From Bacillus carboniphilus (lineage in GTDB: Bacteria > Bacillota > Bacilli > Bacillales > JC228), in the NCBI RefSeq assembly GCF_039522365.1, contig NZ_BAAADJ010000060.1, forward strand, positions 33,052 to 97,051: 64,000 nt of DNA, read 5' to 3'. Below, one piece after another: positions 9,779 through 18,449 of this stretch (its first letter is position 1; every line of letters begins with the position of its first letter). The position numbers were made by a program, and so were the translations under genes. The notes under the pieces are model-generated. The model saw only the letters and a list, made by a program, of their open reading frames with translations, ran no database searches and was not told the origin of the DNA.

Positions 9779-11521
9779 TTATGCGTCAATCGAAATGTTA
9801 CCATCGTCCTTCTTGGTTAAAGAAGAAACTGCTGTGAGTAAAATCCAGAAAGCGAATACTAGAATAATCGCTCCGAATGAGAATAACAGCCAGCTCGTAT
9901 TAGACCCGCCAAATGGCGACCACTCTGTTAATACCTGGTCAATCATGGCCCATAAGGTCATGACCATCAGGAAGACCATCGGGATAAACGCAGGCATGTA
10001 GTTTCTTCCTTGGCGTTTTAACCAAATAGCGATAAGTAATAAACTGATTCCCGCTAGTAACTGGTTAGATGTTCCGAATAATGGCCAGAGTAGGTAACCA
10101 CCTGAACCGAAGCCTTTTGGTCCTTGTGGAAGTAACGTTAAAGCCGCACTGGAAACAACAGCCACAGTTGTTGCAGCATGTTTTGAAGTAATGGCTTTAA
10201 AATTGTATTCTTCTCCTAGTTCCGCGATAATGTATCTCATTAAACGTACAGAAGAGTCAAGCGTTGTAGCAGCAAAGCTTACTACGATAACAGAAACAAT
10301 CGTACTTGCTACTACTGCAGGAATTCCGATACCTTCTGCTAACTGACCTGCCCCTTTAATAAAGGTCCCTAGCCCTGCATTACTTGCATTGCCAAAGCTG
10401 GAGTAAACCGCTTTAAAGTCGTCGGCAGATGGGAAGAACGTAACAACTGCAATTATTGCAATAAGAGCAAGTACCCCTTCACCAATCGCTCCTAAATAAC
10501 CAACAAATCGAGCATCTGTTTCTTTATCCAACTGTTTAGAAGAGGTCCCCGAAGACACGAGACCATGGAATCCTGAGATCGCACCACAAGCAATTGTAAT
10601 GAATAGTAGTGGGAACCAAGAAGCATCCGTTGCATCTGGGTTCGTCATTGGTGCTGTCACTTCAGGGTTCGTGAACAGTAATCCTAAGTAAAGGATGGCT
10701 AAACCAACCACTAGCTGGTGAGAGTTAATGTAGTCTCTCGGTTGTAGTAGCTTCCAAACTGGTAAAGTCGAAGCTATGTAGACATAAATCATCAATACAA
10801 TGATCCAGAAGAAGAAAGCTAGAGATGTAGCAGACATTCCAAATAGTCCAGTAGCTCCTTCTCCTCCAAAGAACTCGACCATATTGATTTGTAGTGGTTT
10901 TACATAACTAGCTACTACCGCTGAAGCGTACATAATAGCTAATACAATTATAGAAGGTAAAAGCATACTTCCTTGTTTCTTATACACTCTGAATCCAATC
11001 CAAATCGCTAGTGGAATTTGAATGAATACAGCTACCACGCTTGCCGGGAATGAAATAAATAAATTCGCAATAACCCAAGCAAACACGGCGTTTACCATTA
11101 ACACTAAAAGTAAAATGATAAATAAGAACAAGATTTTTGCTCTTTGGCCAATTAACTTATTAGCTAATGTACCGATGGATTGACCTTTGTTACGAGCTGA
11201 TACAACTAATGTTCCGAAGTCATGAACACCCGCTGCAAAAACCGTCCCTAACGTCACCCATAATAATGCTGGTAGCCAGCCCCAATACACGGCAATTGCT
11301 GGCCCTAAGATAGGTGCAGCACCGGCAACAGATGTAAAGTGGTGTCCCCACAATACCAATTTGTTTGTAGGTACAAAGTCCACCCCATCCTTATACTTGT
11401 GAGCGGGGGTCACATAGTTTGGATCAAGTTTGTAAATTTTTTCAGCAAGAAATTTTGAATAAAAGCGATAACCTAAGATGAAAACGACGGTACCAAAAAT
11501 GGCTAAATAAATACCTTGCAT
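9779..11521 (-). CDS. cstA: Carbon starvation protein CstA, peptide/pyruvate transporter family
   Basis: This 580-residue, highly hydrophobic protein carries the conserved CstA motifs HHFTSVAGAAPILGPA near the N-terminus, GVHDFGTLVVSARNKGQSIG, and the later GFHGLVSSGTSSKQ and FGTSNQLLAG. It is a multi-spanning membrane protein of about the same length as B. subtilis CstA. The family imports peptides and/or pyruvate when carbon is scarce. AGGAGGGAG precedes the ATG. It is the first gene of the leftward operon that continues with the cory-CC-star, ArsA-like and yogA genes. A weak cre-like site and repeated TCGACAA sites lie upstream. Confidence 0.95.
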   Translation of the reverse strand: MQGIYLAIFGTVVFILGYRFYSKFLAEKIYKLDPNYVTPAHKYKDGVDFVPTNKLVLWGHHFTSVAGAAPILGPAIAVYWGWLPALLWVTLGTVFAAGVHDFGTLVVSARNKGQSIGTLANKLIGQRAKILFLFIILLLVLMVNAVFAWVIANLFISFPASVVAVFIQIPLAIWIGFRVYKKQGSMLLPSIIVLAIMYASAVVASYVKPLQINMVEFFGGEGATGLFGMSATSLAFFFWIIVLMIYVYIASTLPVWKLLQPRDYINSHQLVVGLAILYLGLLFTNPEVTAPMTNPDATDASWFPLLFITIACGAISGFHGLVSSGTSSKQLDKETDARFVGYLGAIGEGVLALIAIIAVVTFFPSADDFKAVYSSFGNASNAGLGTFIKGAGQLAEGIGIPAVVASTIVSVIVVSFAATTLDSSVRLMRYIIAELGEEYNFKAITSKHAATTVAVVSSAALTLLPQGPKGFGSGGYLLWPLFGTSNQLLAGISLLLIAIWLKRQGRNYMPAFIPMVFLMVMTLWAMIDQVLTEWSPFGGSNTSWLLFSFGAIILVFAFWILLTAVSSLTKKDDGNISIDA

Positions 11522-11552
11522 AGGCTCCCTCCTTTTTTTCGCGGCATGTATA

Positions 11553-11566
11553 TGTATCCGCTTCCA
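11553..11566. promoter_or_regulatory. Weak CcpA (cre)-like site upstream of cstA
   Basis: TGTATCCGCTTCCA matches the cre consensus TGWAANCGNTNWCA with two mismatches and lies about 32 bases before the cstA start. Catabolite repression of cstA would make biological sense. The match is weak. Confidence 0.3.
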
Positions 11567-11638
11567 CTACTGATTATACGCTTTGTCCTCTCATCTATTC
11601 AATAATTATTCAGATAAATTTAAATATTTGTAATAATA

Positions 11639-11687
11639 TCGACAACTTTTTCTCGACAAATGCGCGGTATCACTCGAAATTTGTCGA
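11639..11687. promoter_or_regulatory. Three TCGACAA sites in the cstA/doxX divergent region
   Basis: TCGACAA occurs at 11639-11645. TCGACAAAT (11653-11661) pairs as an inverted repeat with ATTTGTCGA (11679-11687), with 26 bp between equivalent positions. The 346-bp divergent region between cstA and the DoxX gene otherwise has AT-rich sequence that probably contains both promoters. No known regulator is assigned. Confidence 0.4.
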
Positions 11688-11867
11688 AATCGCATAGTAT
11701 TGTGACCCCATTTCCTCTTCCATTATATGTTCAGGTATGATTCTTTCCGTATCGTTACCCTATTAGCAGCTGACCCATCCCATTTTCGATAAAAATCTCT
11801 CCCTACACCTAATCTCTTGCCATGTTTGTCCACCTCCGCGCATAAAGTTTTACCAGGAGGTGAATGT

Positions 11868-12233
11868 ATGTACACATCTATATCTGTTATGAAATTATTA
11901 CGTTATGGAGTTGGTTATGTTTTTATTGTCTCTGGGCTTATGAAGTTACTTAGTACGGATTTGAGTGGATACTTTATGAGTTTAGGCATTCCCTACCCTC
12001 GTGAGGTGATGTACGTAGTTGCCATAACGGAGGTTCTTTGCGGCGGACTGATTGTACTAGACAAATGGGTGAAACGAGCTTCCATCCCCTTACTCATTAT
12101 TATGGTCGGAGCCATACTGTTAACGAAAGTTCCGACCCTACATACCGGAATTCTTCAATTTGCATTTGATGCTAGACTAGATGTCGTGATGATCATCTTA
12201 TTGTTTATCCTATATAATCGCCATGCAAAATAA
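11868..12233 (+). CDS. DoxX-family membrane protein
   Basis: This 121-residue protein has four predicted membrane segments and the DoxX-like N-terminus (LLRYGVGYVFIVSGLMKL) with a GGLIVLD segment after the second helix. DoxX proteins are small quinone-linked or redox-associated membrane proteins of unclear function. The ATG at 11868 is chosen over an upstream in-frame start because AGGAGG lies at good spacing. It is divergent from cstA and followed by a shared terminator. Confidence 0.8.
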   Translation: MYTSISVMKLLRYGVGYVFIVSGLMKLLSTDLSGYFMSLGIPYPREVMYVVAITEVLCGGLIVLDKWVKRASIPLLIIMVGAILLTKVPTLHTGILQFAFDARLDVVMIILLFILYNRHAK

Positions 12234-12237
12234 AAAC

Positions 12238-12268
12238 AGGAGGACTAGTATCTGCTAGCCCTCCTTTT
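12238..12268. terminator. Bidirectional terminator between convergent genes
   Basis: AGGAGGACTAG and CTAGCCCTCCT form an imperfect stem with a 6-nt loop, followed by TTTT on the plus strand. The right arm overlaps the stop codon of the convergent channel-like gene. Confidence 0.75.
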
Positions 12269-12875
12269 CCATTTCTTCTCTTTTACTAGGAATATATTTT
12301 TCAATTTTTAAAAATACCCATTGCAACGCTAAACCTTGAATGACAATTCCCAAAATTGAAGTTCCTGTCAACATCCAGACCATCCATGCCTTTTCAATAG
12401 CATAGACTTGGTGACCAAAGAAAAATAAATGTCCCACTATGACATACAAAGCATCGAAATAGGATTCAATTGATACTTCGGCAAAGTAGACTATAAAGGA
12501 TTCGATGGCTAACAAAGCAATCACAATGGAAACCACTAATGTCATAGAACGATAGCTTAATTTTTCAATATAAGGAGTGACATAGTATTTTGTAATGGTT
12601 TTGATTCTAAATAGATATATCACCCTTACGATTCTGGCAACTTGAAAGAATTGGCCAAATGGGATGATGGCAAGAACTAAGAACGGATTTTGTTTCAGAA
12701 ATGTCCATTTATTGTTTGATGCCCATAATCGGATGATAAAATCCACAACAAATACGAACCAAACAATCCAGTTAATCGTAGAATTATAGGTCTCTTCTGT
12801 CCAAATCGTCATGATTGTTAGCATGACTAGGAGGATCATAATCCCCTCATAGATGGTTTTCATGAATGGCTTCAT
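12255..12875 (-). CDS. Voltage-gated-channel-like membrane protein without a standard K+ filter
   Basis: This 206-residue protein has the layout of a six-segment ion channel: helices S1-S3, an S4-like helix with regularly spaced arginines (RIVRVIYLFRIK), then two helices flanking a pore-loop region. At the expected filter, after SYFDALY, the sequence is VIVGHLFFFGHQ instead of TVGYGD. It is therefore probably not a normal K+ channel and may be a sensor, a subunit or a channel of other selectivity. ATG at 12875 follows GGAGGG; an earlier in-frame GTG lies inside that binding site. Confidence 0.7.
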   Translation of the reverse strand: MKPFMKTIYEGIMILLVMLTIMTIWTEETYNSTINWIVWFVFVVDFIIRLWASNNKWTFLKQNPFLVLAIIPFGQFFQVARIVRVIYLFRIKTITKYYVTPYIEKLSYRSMTLVVSIVIALLAIESFIVYFAEVSIESYFDALYVIVGHLFFFGHQVYAIEKAWMVWMLTGTSILGIVIQGLALQWVFLKIEKYIPSKREEMEKEG

Positions 12876-12966
12876 TATTGTACCCTCCACTTTCTCACTA
12901 CTATTATATAAGTGAATGGGAGGGAGTGACTACCACCTGCCAACTATTTACCTATCACAACTTCCA

Positions 12967-13524
12967 TTATTCATACTTAGAAAAGTCTATAAACCCATTA
13001 TACAATACGTAAACTCCCATACAGACTGCTGTTGCTACGTACCCCCAGCCGAGCGTAATTTGTTCTATAAGCAGATAGTTATTACAGAATTGTTCATTGG
13101 CTACAATATAGAGCCAGCCAATTCCTAAAAATAAAAGGATAAAGACATACAGAACGAGGTTTTGACCTCTTTCGCTCATTTTTTTCCAACTGTCTCTTAG
13201 TGGAATCCCTGCTAAGAATGGTAAGCTAATAAACTTAAAAACCTCTACAGCCTGGACCGTGAGTGCCTCGTCCATTGTTCTAGGAATCATCCAATAGATT
13301 GAAATGATTATAAATAACAAGATTCCAGGGTGGCCATTTTGATTCCATGTTCTAAAGAAATTAGGAAATCTTTTTAGAAAATACCCTGCCATTAGGAAAC
13401 CTGAGAAAACCAATAAAGGCATTTGCATATGCATATGAACAATCATAATGGATTCTAGTAGGTTCGCCACTGGAGGAATCGCTAATATGAAAAGGAGGAT
13501 GAGTCCGTAAGTCAGTTGTCTCAT
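12967..13524 (-). CDS. CtaG-like membrane protein of the ba3 oxidase locus
   Basis: This 185-residue protein has about five membrane helices and an N-terminal HMHMQMP motif resembling the His/Met-rich HM-Q region of CtaG-type oxidase assembly proteins. It starts four bases after the SCO stop, with AGGAGG inside the SCO gene. Its position after the SCO gene suggests a role in copper delivery to, or assembly of, the oxidase. The assignment is by motif and context only. Confidence 0.55.
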   Translation of the reverse strand: MRQLTYGLILLFILAIPPVANLLESIMIVHMHMQMPLLVFSGFLMAGYFLKRFPNFFRTWNQNGHPGILLFIIISIYWMIPRTMDEALTVQAVEVFKFISLPFLAGIPLRDSWKKMSERGQNLVLYVFILLFLGIGWLYIVANEQFCNNYLLIEQITLGWGYVATAVCMGVYVLYNGFIDFSKYE

Positions 13525-13528
13525 GGGG

Positions 13529-14155
13529 TTATTCCTCCTCCTTTAACATACTTTCTATTTTTTTCGTTGCTTCTTCAATATTTGTATAATCCATTATTTC
13601 GGCTAACCTTCCATTTTTACCAACCAAATAAAAAGCGGAGTTATGCGCGAAATTCCCGTAGCCATCCGGTATAACAATGACTCCGAATGCCTCAAGCAAC
13701 AAGTCTAGTTCCTTTTGATTGGGGATTCGAGCCATTCTCCACGTCTCCCCATCGCTATTAAAATAATCTTTATACTTATTCAAGACAGTAGGTGAGTCTC
13801 TTGTTGGATCAAAGCTAATGCTGAGAAAAATGATATCCTCACCAAGGTGCTCGTCTGGAAGGCTCTCATAAACTTGAGCCATATTCATCTCAAGTCTCGG
13901 ACACACAGTCGTACAAGCTGTATAAATAAAGGTAATGAACACATATTTGTCCTTGAACTCTGTGAATGAATACACACGTCCTTCGGTGTCTTCGAGGGTG
14001 ACTTTTGGAAACAGAGGCTTTTCTTCCATTAGTTGATTCACTCTTGCTGTTTCTGCTGTATAGGCGGTGAAGCCATCCGTCCCTATATAAAACAAGGTGA
14101 CTCCAAAAAGGGATACGAGTATGGTTGCAATGAAGGTTTGACGATTCTTAAACAT
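13529..14155 (-). CDS. SCO1/SenC-family copper chaperone
   Basis: This 208-residue protein has an N-terminal membrane anchor (10-25) and an extracytoplasmic thioredoxin-like domain. The copper-binding motif TACTTVCP (C81, C85) and distal His (H171, in NFAHNSAF) are all present. SCO proteins deliver copper to the CuA site of oxidase subunit II, encoded just upstream. A terminator separates it from cbaA, so expression relies on readthrough or an own promoter. GGAAGTG precedes the ATG. Confidence 0.92.
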   Translation of the reverse strand: MFKNRQTFIATILVSLFGVTLFYIGTDGFTAYTAETARVNQLMEEKPLFPKVTLEDTEGRVYSFTEFKDKYVFITFIYTACTTVCPRLEMNMAQVYESLPDEHLGEDIIFLSISFDPTRDSPTVLNKYKDYFNSDGETWRMARIPNQKELDLLLEAFGVIVIPDGYGNFAHNSAFYLVGKNGRLAEIMDYTNIEEATKKIESMLKEEE

Positions 14156-14183
14156 AGGGTCACTTCCCTGTATGAGGAATTTT

Positions 14184-14220
14184 AAAGAGATAGCTGTTTC
14201 TGGCAGCTATCTCTTTTTTT
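14184..14220 (-). terminator. Terminator downstream of cbaA
   Basis: AGAGATAGCTG (14186-14196) and CAGCTATCTCT (14204-14214) form an 11-bp stem with a 7-nt loop. On the minus strand only TTAAAATT follows, so partial readthrough into the SCO gene is likely. In the plus direction it is a strong terminator with T7. Confidence 0.8.
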
Positions 14221-15899
14221 CACCAAGTTTTAAAAGGTGGTGAACCCGGTGGTGCGTTTACCATAAATTCTGTAAGTGGAATGACGTATGCCATAGATAC
14301 TAGAAGGATCATGATGACAATCCACAAGCCCCAACGTTCTGTCCAGTAAGGTGTCTTCGTTGCGTTTTCTTCTTCTTCGGCTATCGGAAACTCTGTTGTT
14401 CCTTTTGGTGCAAAGAACATCATATGGAAAACAGCATATACCTGGATAACGACACCGATGATTAGTAAGGTTCCCCCTACTGCTAAGAACATTAAGTATG
14501 GGTCCCACCCTAATGCAGTTGCATGATCTCCGTACGTTGTATAAGAAGTTCTTCTTGGTGAACCAAGTAAACCGACCCAGTGCATGGCCCCTGACATAAA
14601 TATCATCCCAAGGGTCCAGATAATAGTTTGAATGATACCTAACTTATTGATTTTTGGTGTTAATACTCGTTTGGATACGTAAGGAACTAACCAATAACTA
14701 ATTCCAAAGAACGTCATCACTACTGACATTCCGAGCGTTAAGTGGAAGTGTCCAACGATCCACATCGTGTTATGGACAACTTGGTTTAATTGGTTCGTAC
14801 TTTGAACAATTCCGCCTGCACCAGCTGGAATAAAAGCAGCCATTGCGATGAACGGTGCTAAGAAACGAACGTCGCCCCATGGTAGTTTTTTTAACCATCC
14901 GAAAACGCCTTTCCCGCCTTTTCTTCTCCCTGTCTTTTCAAAGACTGCGAACATAGCATATGCAGTCATTAAAGATGGGAAACCAATCGCTAAACTCATG
15001 AAAACGTGCATGAATTTAACAGACTCTGAGATTCCTGGATCAATGATTTGGTGGTGGAATCCACCTGTAATGTTCATAACCACTAATGCAATGACAACCA
15101 CACGTGTTAACAAATCACTCCAACGTCGTCCCCCAATTATTTTTGGAACGATGACATACCACGCAGACACCGCGGTTAAATACCAGATATTTACGAGGGT
15201 ATGCCCGAATGCCCAGAAGAGTGTCCGAGATACCATGACATTGATGGTTTCTACCCATCCGAGTGACCATGGAATAATAGTTAACACTTCGATAGCCACT
15301 GGGATACTTCCGAAGAAAAGAAGTACAAATACACCAGTTGCAAAGAAAGCAAGGATTGGTAGATGCTGACCTTTGTTGTTTTTTCTCCAATGGGCTACGT
15401 TGATAAATGCTCCAAAAGCAAGCATCCATACCCCTAATACGATAAATACGAGTCCGATATAAAACATAGGATGGGCTGCCATTGGTGGATAAAAGGTATA
15501 CATGACTGAGGCTTCATTTAAGATGATTGGAATAACCGCTAATACAAATCCAAACATCTTCATCCAAAAGCCAATCCAAGCCATTTTCCGGACCTTCGGC
15601 AATAGCCCTCCTAATGTGTGAGAAAGCCCTGCATAGAAATATCCAATCGTGAAAAAAGCTGATAGTACAACGACTAATAGGAGGCCGTGTGCAGTTAAAA
15701 CCTGATAATAATTAAGCCAAGTAGGTAATTCTAATAGTCCAGCTCGATTTAACCCTTGCAGTAATCCAAGAATTCCACCAAGTAATAGAGCTAGAAATGC
15801 AACAGATAGATAGGATTTCGTGATTCGTGCATCCTCTAGGTTAACTCCCATTAGTTGATTCGCTTTTACTTTTATAGATTGATTTCTTACTACTTCCAC
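14220..15899 (-). CDS. cbaA: ba3-type (family B) cytochrome c oxidase subunit I
   Basis: This 559-residue protein is rich in membrane helices and resembles Thermus ba3 subunit I. The CuB/heme ligands are visible: H71 in LTAHGLL, FGHTLVN, FHHQIIDPG, and the heme a3/a ligands in IVGHFHLT, plus GFIPAG-type loop sequence. It reduces O2 to water with proton pumping in the cytoplasmic membrane. Four residues after the CuB His, where Thermus ba3 has the cross-linked Tyr (GHPIVY), this protein reads GHTLVN. GTG start with AAGGGGGG upstream. It follows subunit II by 14 bases. Confidence 0.93.
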   Translation of the reverse strand: MEVVRNQSIKVKANQLMGVNLEDARITKSYLSVAFLALLLGGILGLLQGLNRAGLLELPTWLNYYQVLTAHGLLLVVVLSAFFTIGYFYAGLSHTLGGLLPKVRKMAWIGFWMKMFGFVLAVIPIILNEASVMYTFYPPMAAHPMFYIGLVFIVLGVWMLAFGAFINVAHWRKNNKGQHLPILAFFATGVFVLLFFGSIPVAIEVLTIIPWSLGWVETINVMVSRTLFWAFGHTLVNIWYLTAVSAWYVIVPKIIGGRRWSDLLTRVVVIALVVMNITGGFHHQIIDPGISESVKFMHVFMSLAIGFPSLMTAYAMFAVFEKTGRRKGGKGVFGWLKKLPWGDVRFLAPFIAMAAFIPAGAGGIVQSTNQLNQVVHNTMWIVGHFHLTLGMSVVMTFFGISYWLVPYVSKRVLTPKINKLGIIQTIIWTLGMIFMSGAMHWVGLLGSPRRTSYTTYGDHATALGWDPYLMFLAVGGTLLIIGVVIQVYAVFHMMFFAPKGTTEFPIAEEEENATKTPYWTERWGLWIVIMILLVSMAYVIPLTEFMVNAPPGSPPFKTW

Positions 15900-15913
15900 T
15901 TTTAATCCCCCCT

Positions 15914-16381
15914 TTATTTCACAATGATTTTAGTTGCCATGGCTTGATGTCCTGCCCCGCAGTATTCATTACATAACACTAAATACTCACCTGGTTCATC
16001 AAACGTTTGCGTAATTTTTTGGATATATCCAGGCATAACCATGGCATTTAAATTGGTTCCTGCCACTTGAAAACCGTGGGTTACATCCTTCGAAGTCATT
16101 GTGAAATGGACGGTAGATCCAGCAGGAATTTCGATATTACCTGGATTAAAGCTAAATATCTGTAATGTCATAACCACTTCATACTCTTTATCCCCTATTT
16201 GGGTAATACCGGGATTATCAAATGGAGCTATTTCATCCACTTTCTGCGGGTCAATTCTCTCCTTATGACTTGGCGGTCCCATTTCTAGCGCAAAGGTTTG
16301 GTAGCCTGTAATGAGCATAAAACCGATAATCATTCCGAAGCTCAAGGTAAGCCATATTTTTTCAGATCGATGCATCTTCAT
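15914..16381 (-). CDS. cbaB: ba3-type cytochrome c oxidase subunit II (CuA protein)
   Basis: This 155-residue protein has a single N-terminal membrane helix (10-30) and a cupredoxin domain. The complete CuA site is seen: H102, CNEYCGAGH (C137, C141, H145) and M148. It accepts electrons from cytochrome c and passes them to subunit I. The ATG at 16381 is preferred over a TTG one codon earlier, with GGAGG eight bases upstream. The binding site overlaps the stop codon of the small subunit upstream. Confidence 0.94.
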   Translation of the reverse strand: MKMHRSEKIWLTLSFGMIIGFMLITGYQTFALEMGPPSHKERIDPQKVDEIAPFDNPGITQIGDKEYEVVMTLQIFSFNPGNIEIPAGSTVHFTMTSKDVTHGFQVAGTNLNAMVMPGYIQKITQTFDEPGEYLVLCNEYCGAGHQAMATKIIVK

Positions 16382-16393
16382 CAACTCGTCCTC

Positions 16394-16537
16394 CTATACT
16401 CGAATCATATAAAGTCCAAACACAATCACATATGTCAGCAGTATGACGCCGCCCACAATCCCCACCGAAAAATAGGTACCTAACATCGACTCCTTCTCTT
16501 CCTCAGACTTCTTATTATTTAAATTTGAAGCTCCCAC
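16394..16537 (-). CDS. ba3-type cytochrome c oxidase subunit IIa (small membrane subunit)
   Basis: A 47-codon ORF starts at GTG 16537, nine bases after AGGAGG. The product has a charged N-terminus (NNKKSEEEKESM) followed by a single membrane helix (GTYFSVGIVGGVILLTYVI, then VFGLYM). This is the size and form of the third subunit of ba3 oxidases, which supplies the missing second helix of subunit II. Its stop codon is within the ribosome binding site of cbaB, so the two are translationally linked. First gene of the oxidase operon. Confidence 0.8.
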   Translation of the reverse strand: MGASNLNNKKSEEEKESMLGTYFSVGIVGGVILLTYVIVFGLYMIRV

Positions 16538-16827
16538 CTAAATCAGCCTCCTTATACCGTTCTTATACTCATCATAGTGGGTAGGGGTCTTCGAAATAGT
16601 GAACTGTATCACAGCATCTATTGCAAATGTGTCAACTTTTTGACAGCATTGGTAGGTGTCTCTTCCAAAAGGTTCCTGCCAACACCCAAATTTGGTGGAT
16701 TTCTAATTACCCATTAGTTTTCAAGGAGTTTTGGCAAAAAAATAGAATATATATGAAACAGCAAGCTTACGTAAAAACATTATTTAATTTTGGGCTACTC
16801 AAATATGGATTACGGAGGATTAGCATA

Positions 16828-18333
16828 TTGCATAAACTTAGATTTCTCTGCCTTTTACTATTTTTTTTCTCTCTTTTTCTAAGTGGTTGTAAAAAAGATG
16901 AAGAGGTAAATGGGGACTTACAACCGCAGCAAGGGGAAGTGGAGGAAAAGGGGACAATTGAGGAGCAACGAGAAGAAAACGATGACCATCCTGAGCCCAA
17001 GCAAAATCAAAAGGATAAAGTTGATAAACCCGAGGTGATTGAAGAAAACAGAGTCACAATGACCATAAATCACGTGATTCAGCAAACCACTCATCCGGAG
17101 TGGGATGATCTAACACAACGTAGATATCTAACCATCCTTACCTCTTCAAAAGAAGCTCATCAGCTATTGATCCATTTCATGGATGAAATGAATCAATCTC
17201 AAGTAGAGAATCTGATTCAAGAACAATTTCCAAAAACAATACAGTTCAGTTGGTCCGGCAATGACTTACATCTCACCATTCCACCTTTTGAAGAAGTAAA
17301 GCCATATACTTCTCAGACCCTTTCAATAGATGGTGCTCAAACCGCAGATGGAGTCATACTTCAAGAACAATCAGTATTTACATTCGTACTTCATCCACCT
17401 AAACAAATATGGCGTTTCTCAGCAGATGGCAGTGGGAGTATGGAAGCCCTAACAAATTTCCAATCCTTGTTTACATGGGGTTACGGTTTATTTGATGAGC
17501 GGTACTGGTTGTTATCACATCCCACTATTTATTGTGAGTGCGATGCTGTTTCCCCATCATTGATCTTCCTATTCGATTTGGAAAATCAAACCCTTGAATA
17601 CCTCGGTACTTTTAACGAATCAATTTTAACCTACAATGGGGACAGTCCGTTCTGGATTGATAAACGAGGTTTATTTTTAAAAGAAAGTGCAGTTGAGGAC
17701 TCTGACCCAATCTACCAAACTTTATATAAACCAAATGGGTATGTACAAGGAGCACTATTTATAGAAGACGGTACCCGAATTGTTTTAGCATTAGGTGAAA
17801 ATGCTGAAGATCGATTTCAGGACTTAGTTTTTATTGATTTAGAAACAATGGAAGAAGAGGTATACCCTGATGTTATACCTGGATTTTTCTATAGCGAATT
17901 AAACGGGGATCATGTCCATACACCTCTTGAAGATGAAGGCAAATACCTCTACTTTGCTGTGACCAAGACGGAAGATCAACCAGAGGGTGGATTTTATCGT
18001 TTTGAAAAAGAAACAGGAATAGCTGAAAAATTCGAGAGTATACATGGCTTTAGTTTTCCAAAGTACTCATTTGATCGTAAATACAAGGCTATTCCGCTTG
18101 AGGGTATCTTCCTTGATGATCAAAAGGTCTATGATGCACAAGTTTGGGAATATCACTGGAGCCCAACCCAACACCGTTTTGTAACACAAAAGTTTATACC
18201 AGAAAGCATAACTAGATTATATGAAGTAATAACAATCGGATCCGAAGAAAAATTTTCAATTGAACTTCCTGCAGAGTACTCATTTGATAAATGGTCCGCT
18301 GATGGAAATTCACTCTTTTTCTGGGGCCACTAG
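16828..18333 (+). CDS. Large lipoprotein of unknown function, probable beta-propeller-like
   Basis: This 501-residue protein begins at TTG 16828, nine bases after CGGAGG. The signal peptide ends in the lipobox LFLSGC (Cys21), followed by an acidic linker rich in E, D, Q and P (about 25-65), so the mature protein is anchored to the outer face of the membrane. The rest has repeated strand-like segments (FVFIDLETME, FLFDLENQTLEYLG, GGFYRFEKETG) as seen in WD40/YncE-like propellers. The substrate or partner is not recognised. An in-frame extension upstream to 16621 lacks a ribosome binding site. Confidence 0.75.
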   Translation: MHKLRFLCLLLFFFSLFLSGCKKDEEVNGDLQPQQGEVEEKGTIEEQREENDDHPEPKQNQKDKVDKPEVIEENRVTMTINHVIQQTTHPEWDDLTQRRYLTILTSSKEAHQLLIHFMDEMNQSQVENLIQEQFPKTIQFSWSGNDLHLTIPPFEEVKPYTSQTLSIDGAQTADGVILQEQSVFTFVLHPPKQIWRFSADGSGSMEALTNFQSLFTWGYGLFDERYWLLSHPTIYCECDAVSPSLIFLFDLENQTLEYLGTFNESILTYNGDSPFWIDKRGLFLKESAVEDSDPIYQTLYKPNGYVQGALFIEDGTRIVLALGENAEDRFQDLVFIDLETMEEEVYPDVIPGFFYSELNGDHVHTPLEDEGKYLYFAVTKTEDQPEGGFYRFEKETGIAEKFESIHGFSFPKYSFDRKYKAIPLEGIFLDDQKVYDAQVWEYHWSPTQHRFVTQKFIPESITRLYEVITIGSEEKFSIELPAEYSFDKWSADGNSLFFWGH

Positions 18334-18338
18334 GAGAT

Positions 18339-18362
18339 TGACAGGTCCACAGGTACCTGTCA
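18339..18362. repeat. Short inverted repeat after the lipoprotein gene
   Basis: TGACAGGT and ACCTGTCA are perfect 8-bp arms separated by 8 bp. It resembles in style, but not in exact sequence, the GGGACAG repeats at 2.25 and 19.9 kb. Confidence 0.55.
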
Positions 18363-18385
18363 CCACCCATTATTTATCGAAATAC

Positions 18386-18431
18386 AAAAAGCCCTCAAAC
18401 CTCTCTGTTCGCGGGATTGAGGGCTTTTATT
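18386..18431. terminator. Bidirectional terminator between lipoprotein and C45 genes
   Basis: AAAAAGCCCTCAA and TTGAGGGCTTTT form a 12-bp stem around an 18-nt loop, with T-rich sequence on both sides. It serves two convergent genes. Confidence 0.85.
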
Positions 18432-18449
18432 TTATTTTAGAAACTTTGA

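Noticed and set aside
14848..15369. 173-codon plus-strand frame opposite cbaA
   Set aside because: Shadow of a clearly conserved oxidase gene; no supporting start or family.
16621..16827. N-terminal extension of the lipoprotein gene
   Set aside because: It has no ribosome binding site and would bury the signal peptide; the TTG at 16828 has a good one.
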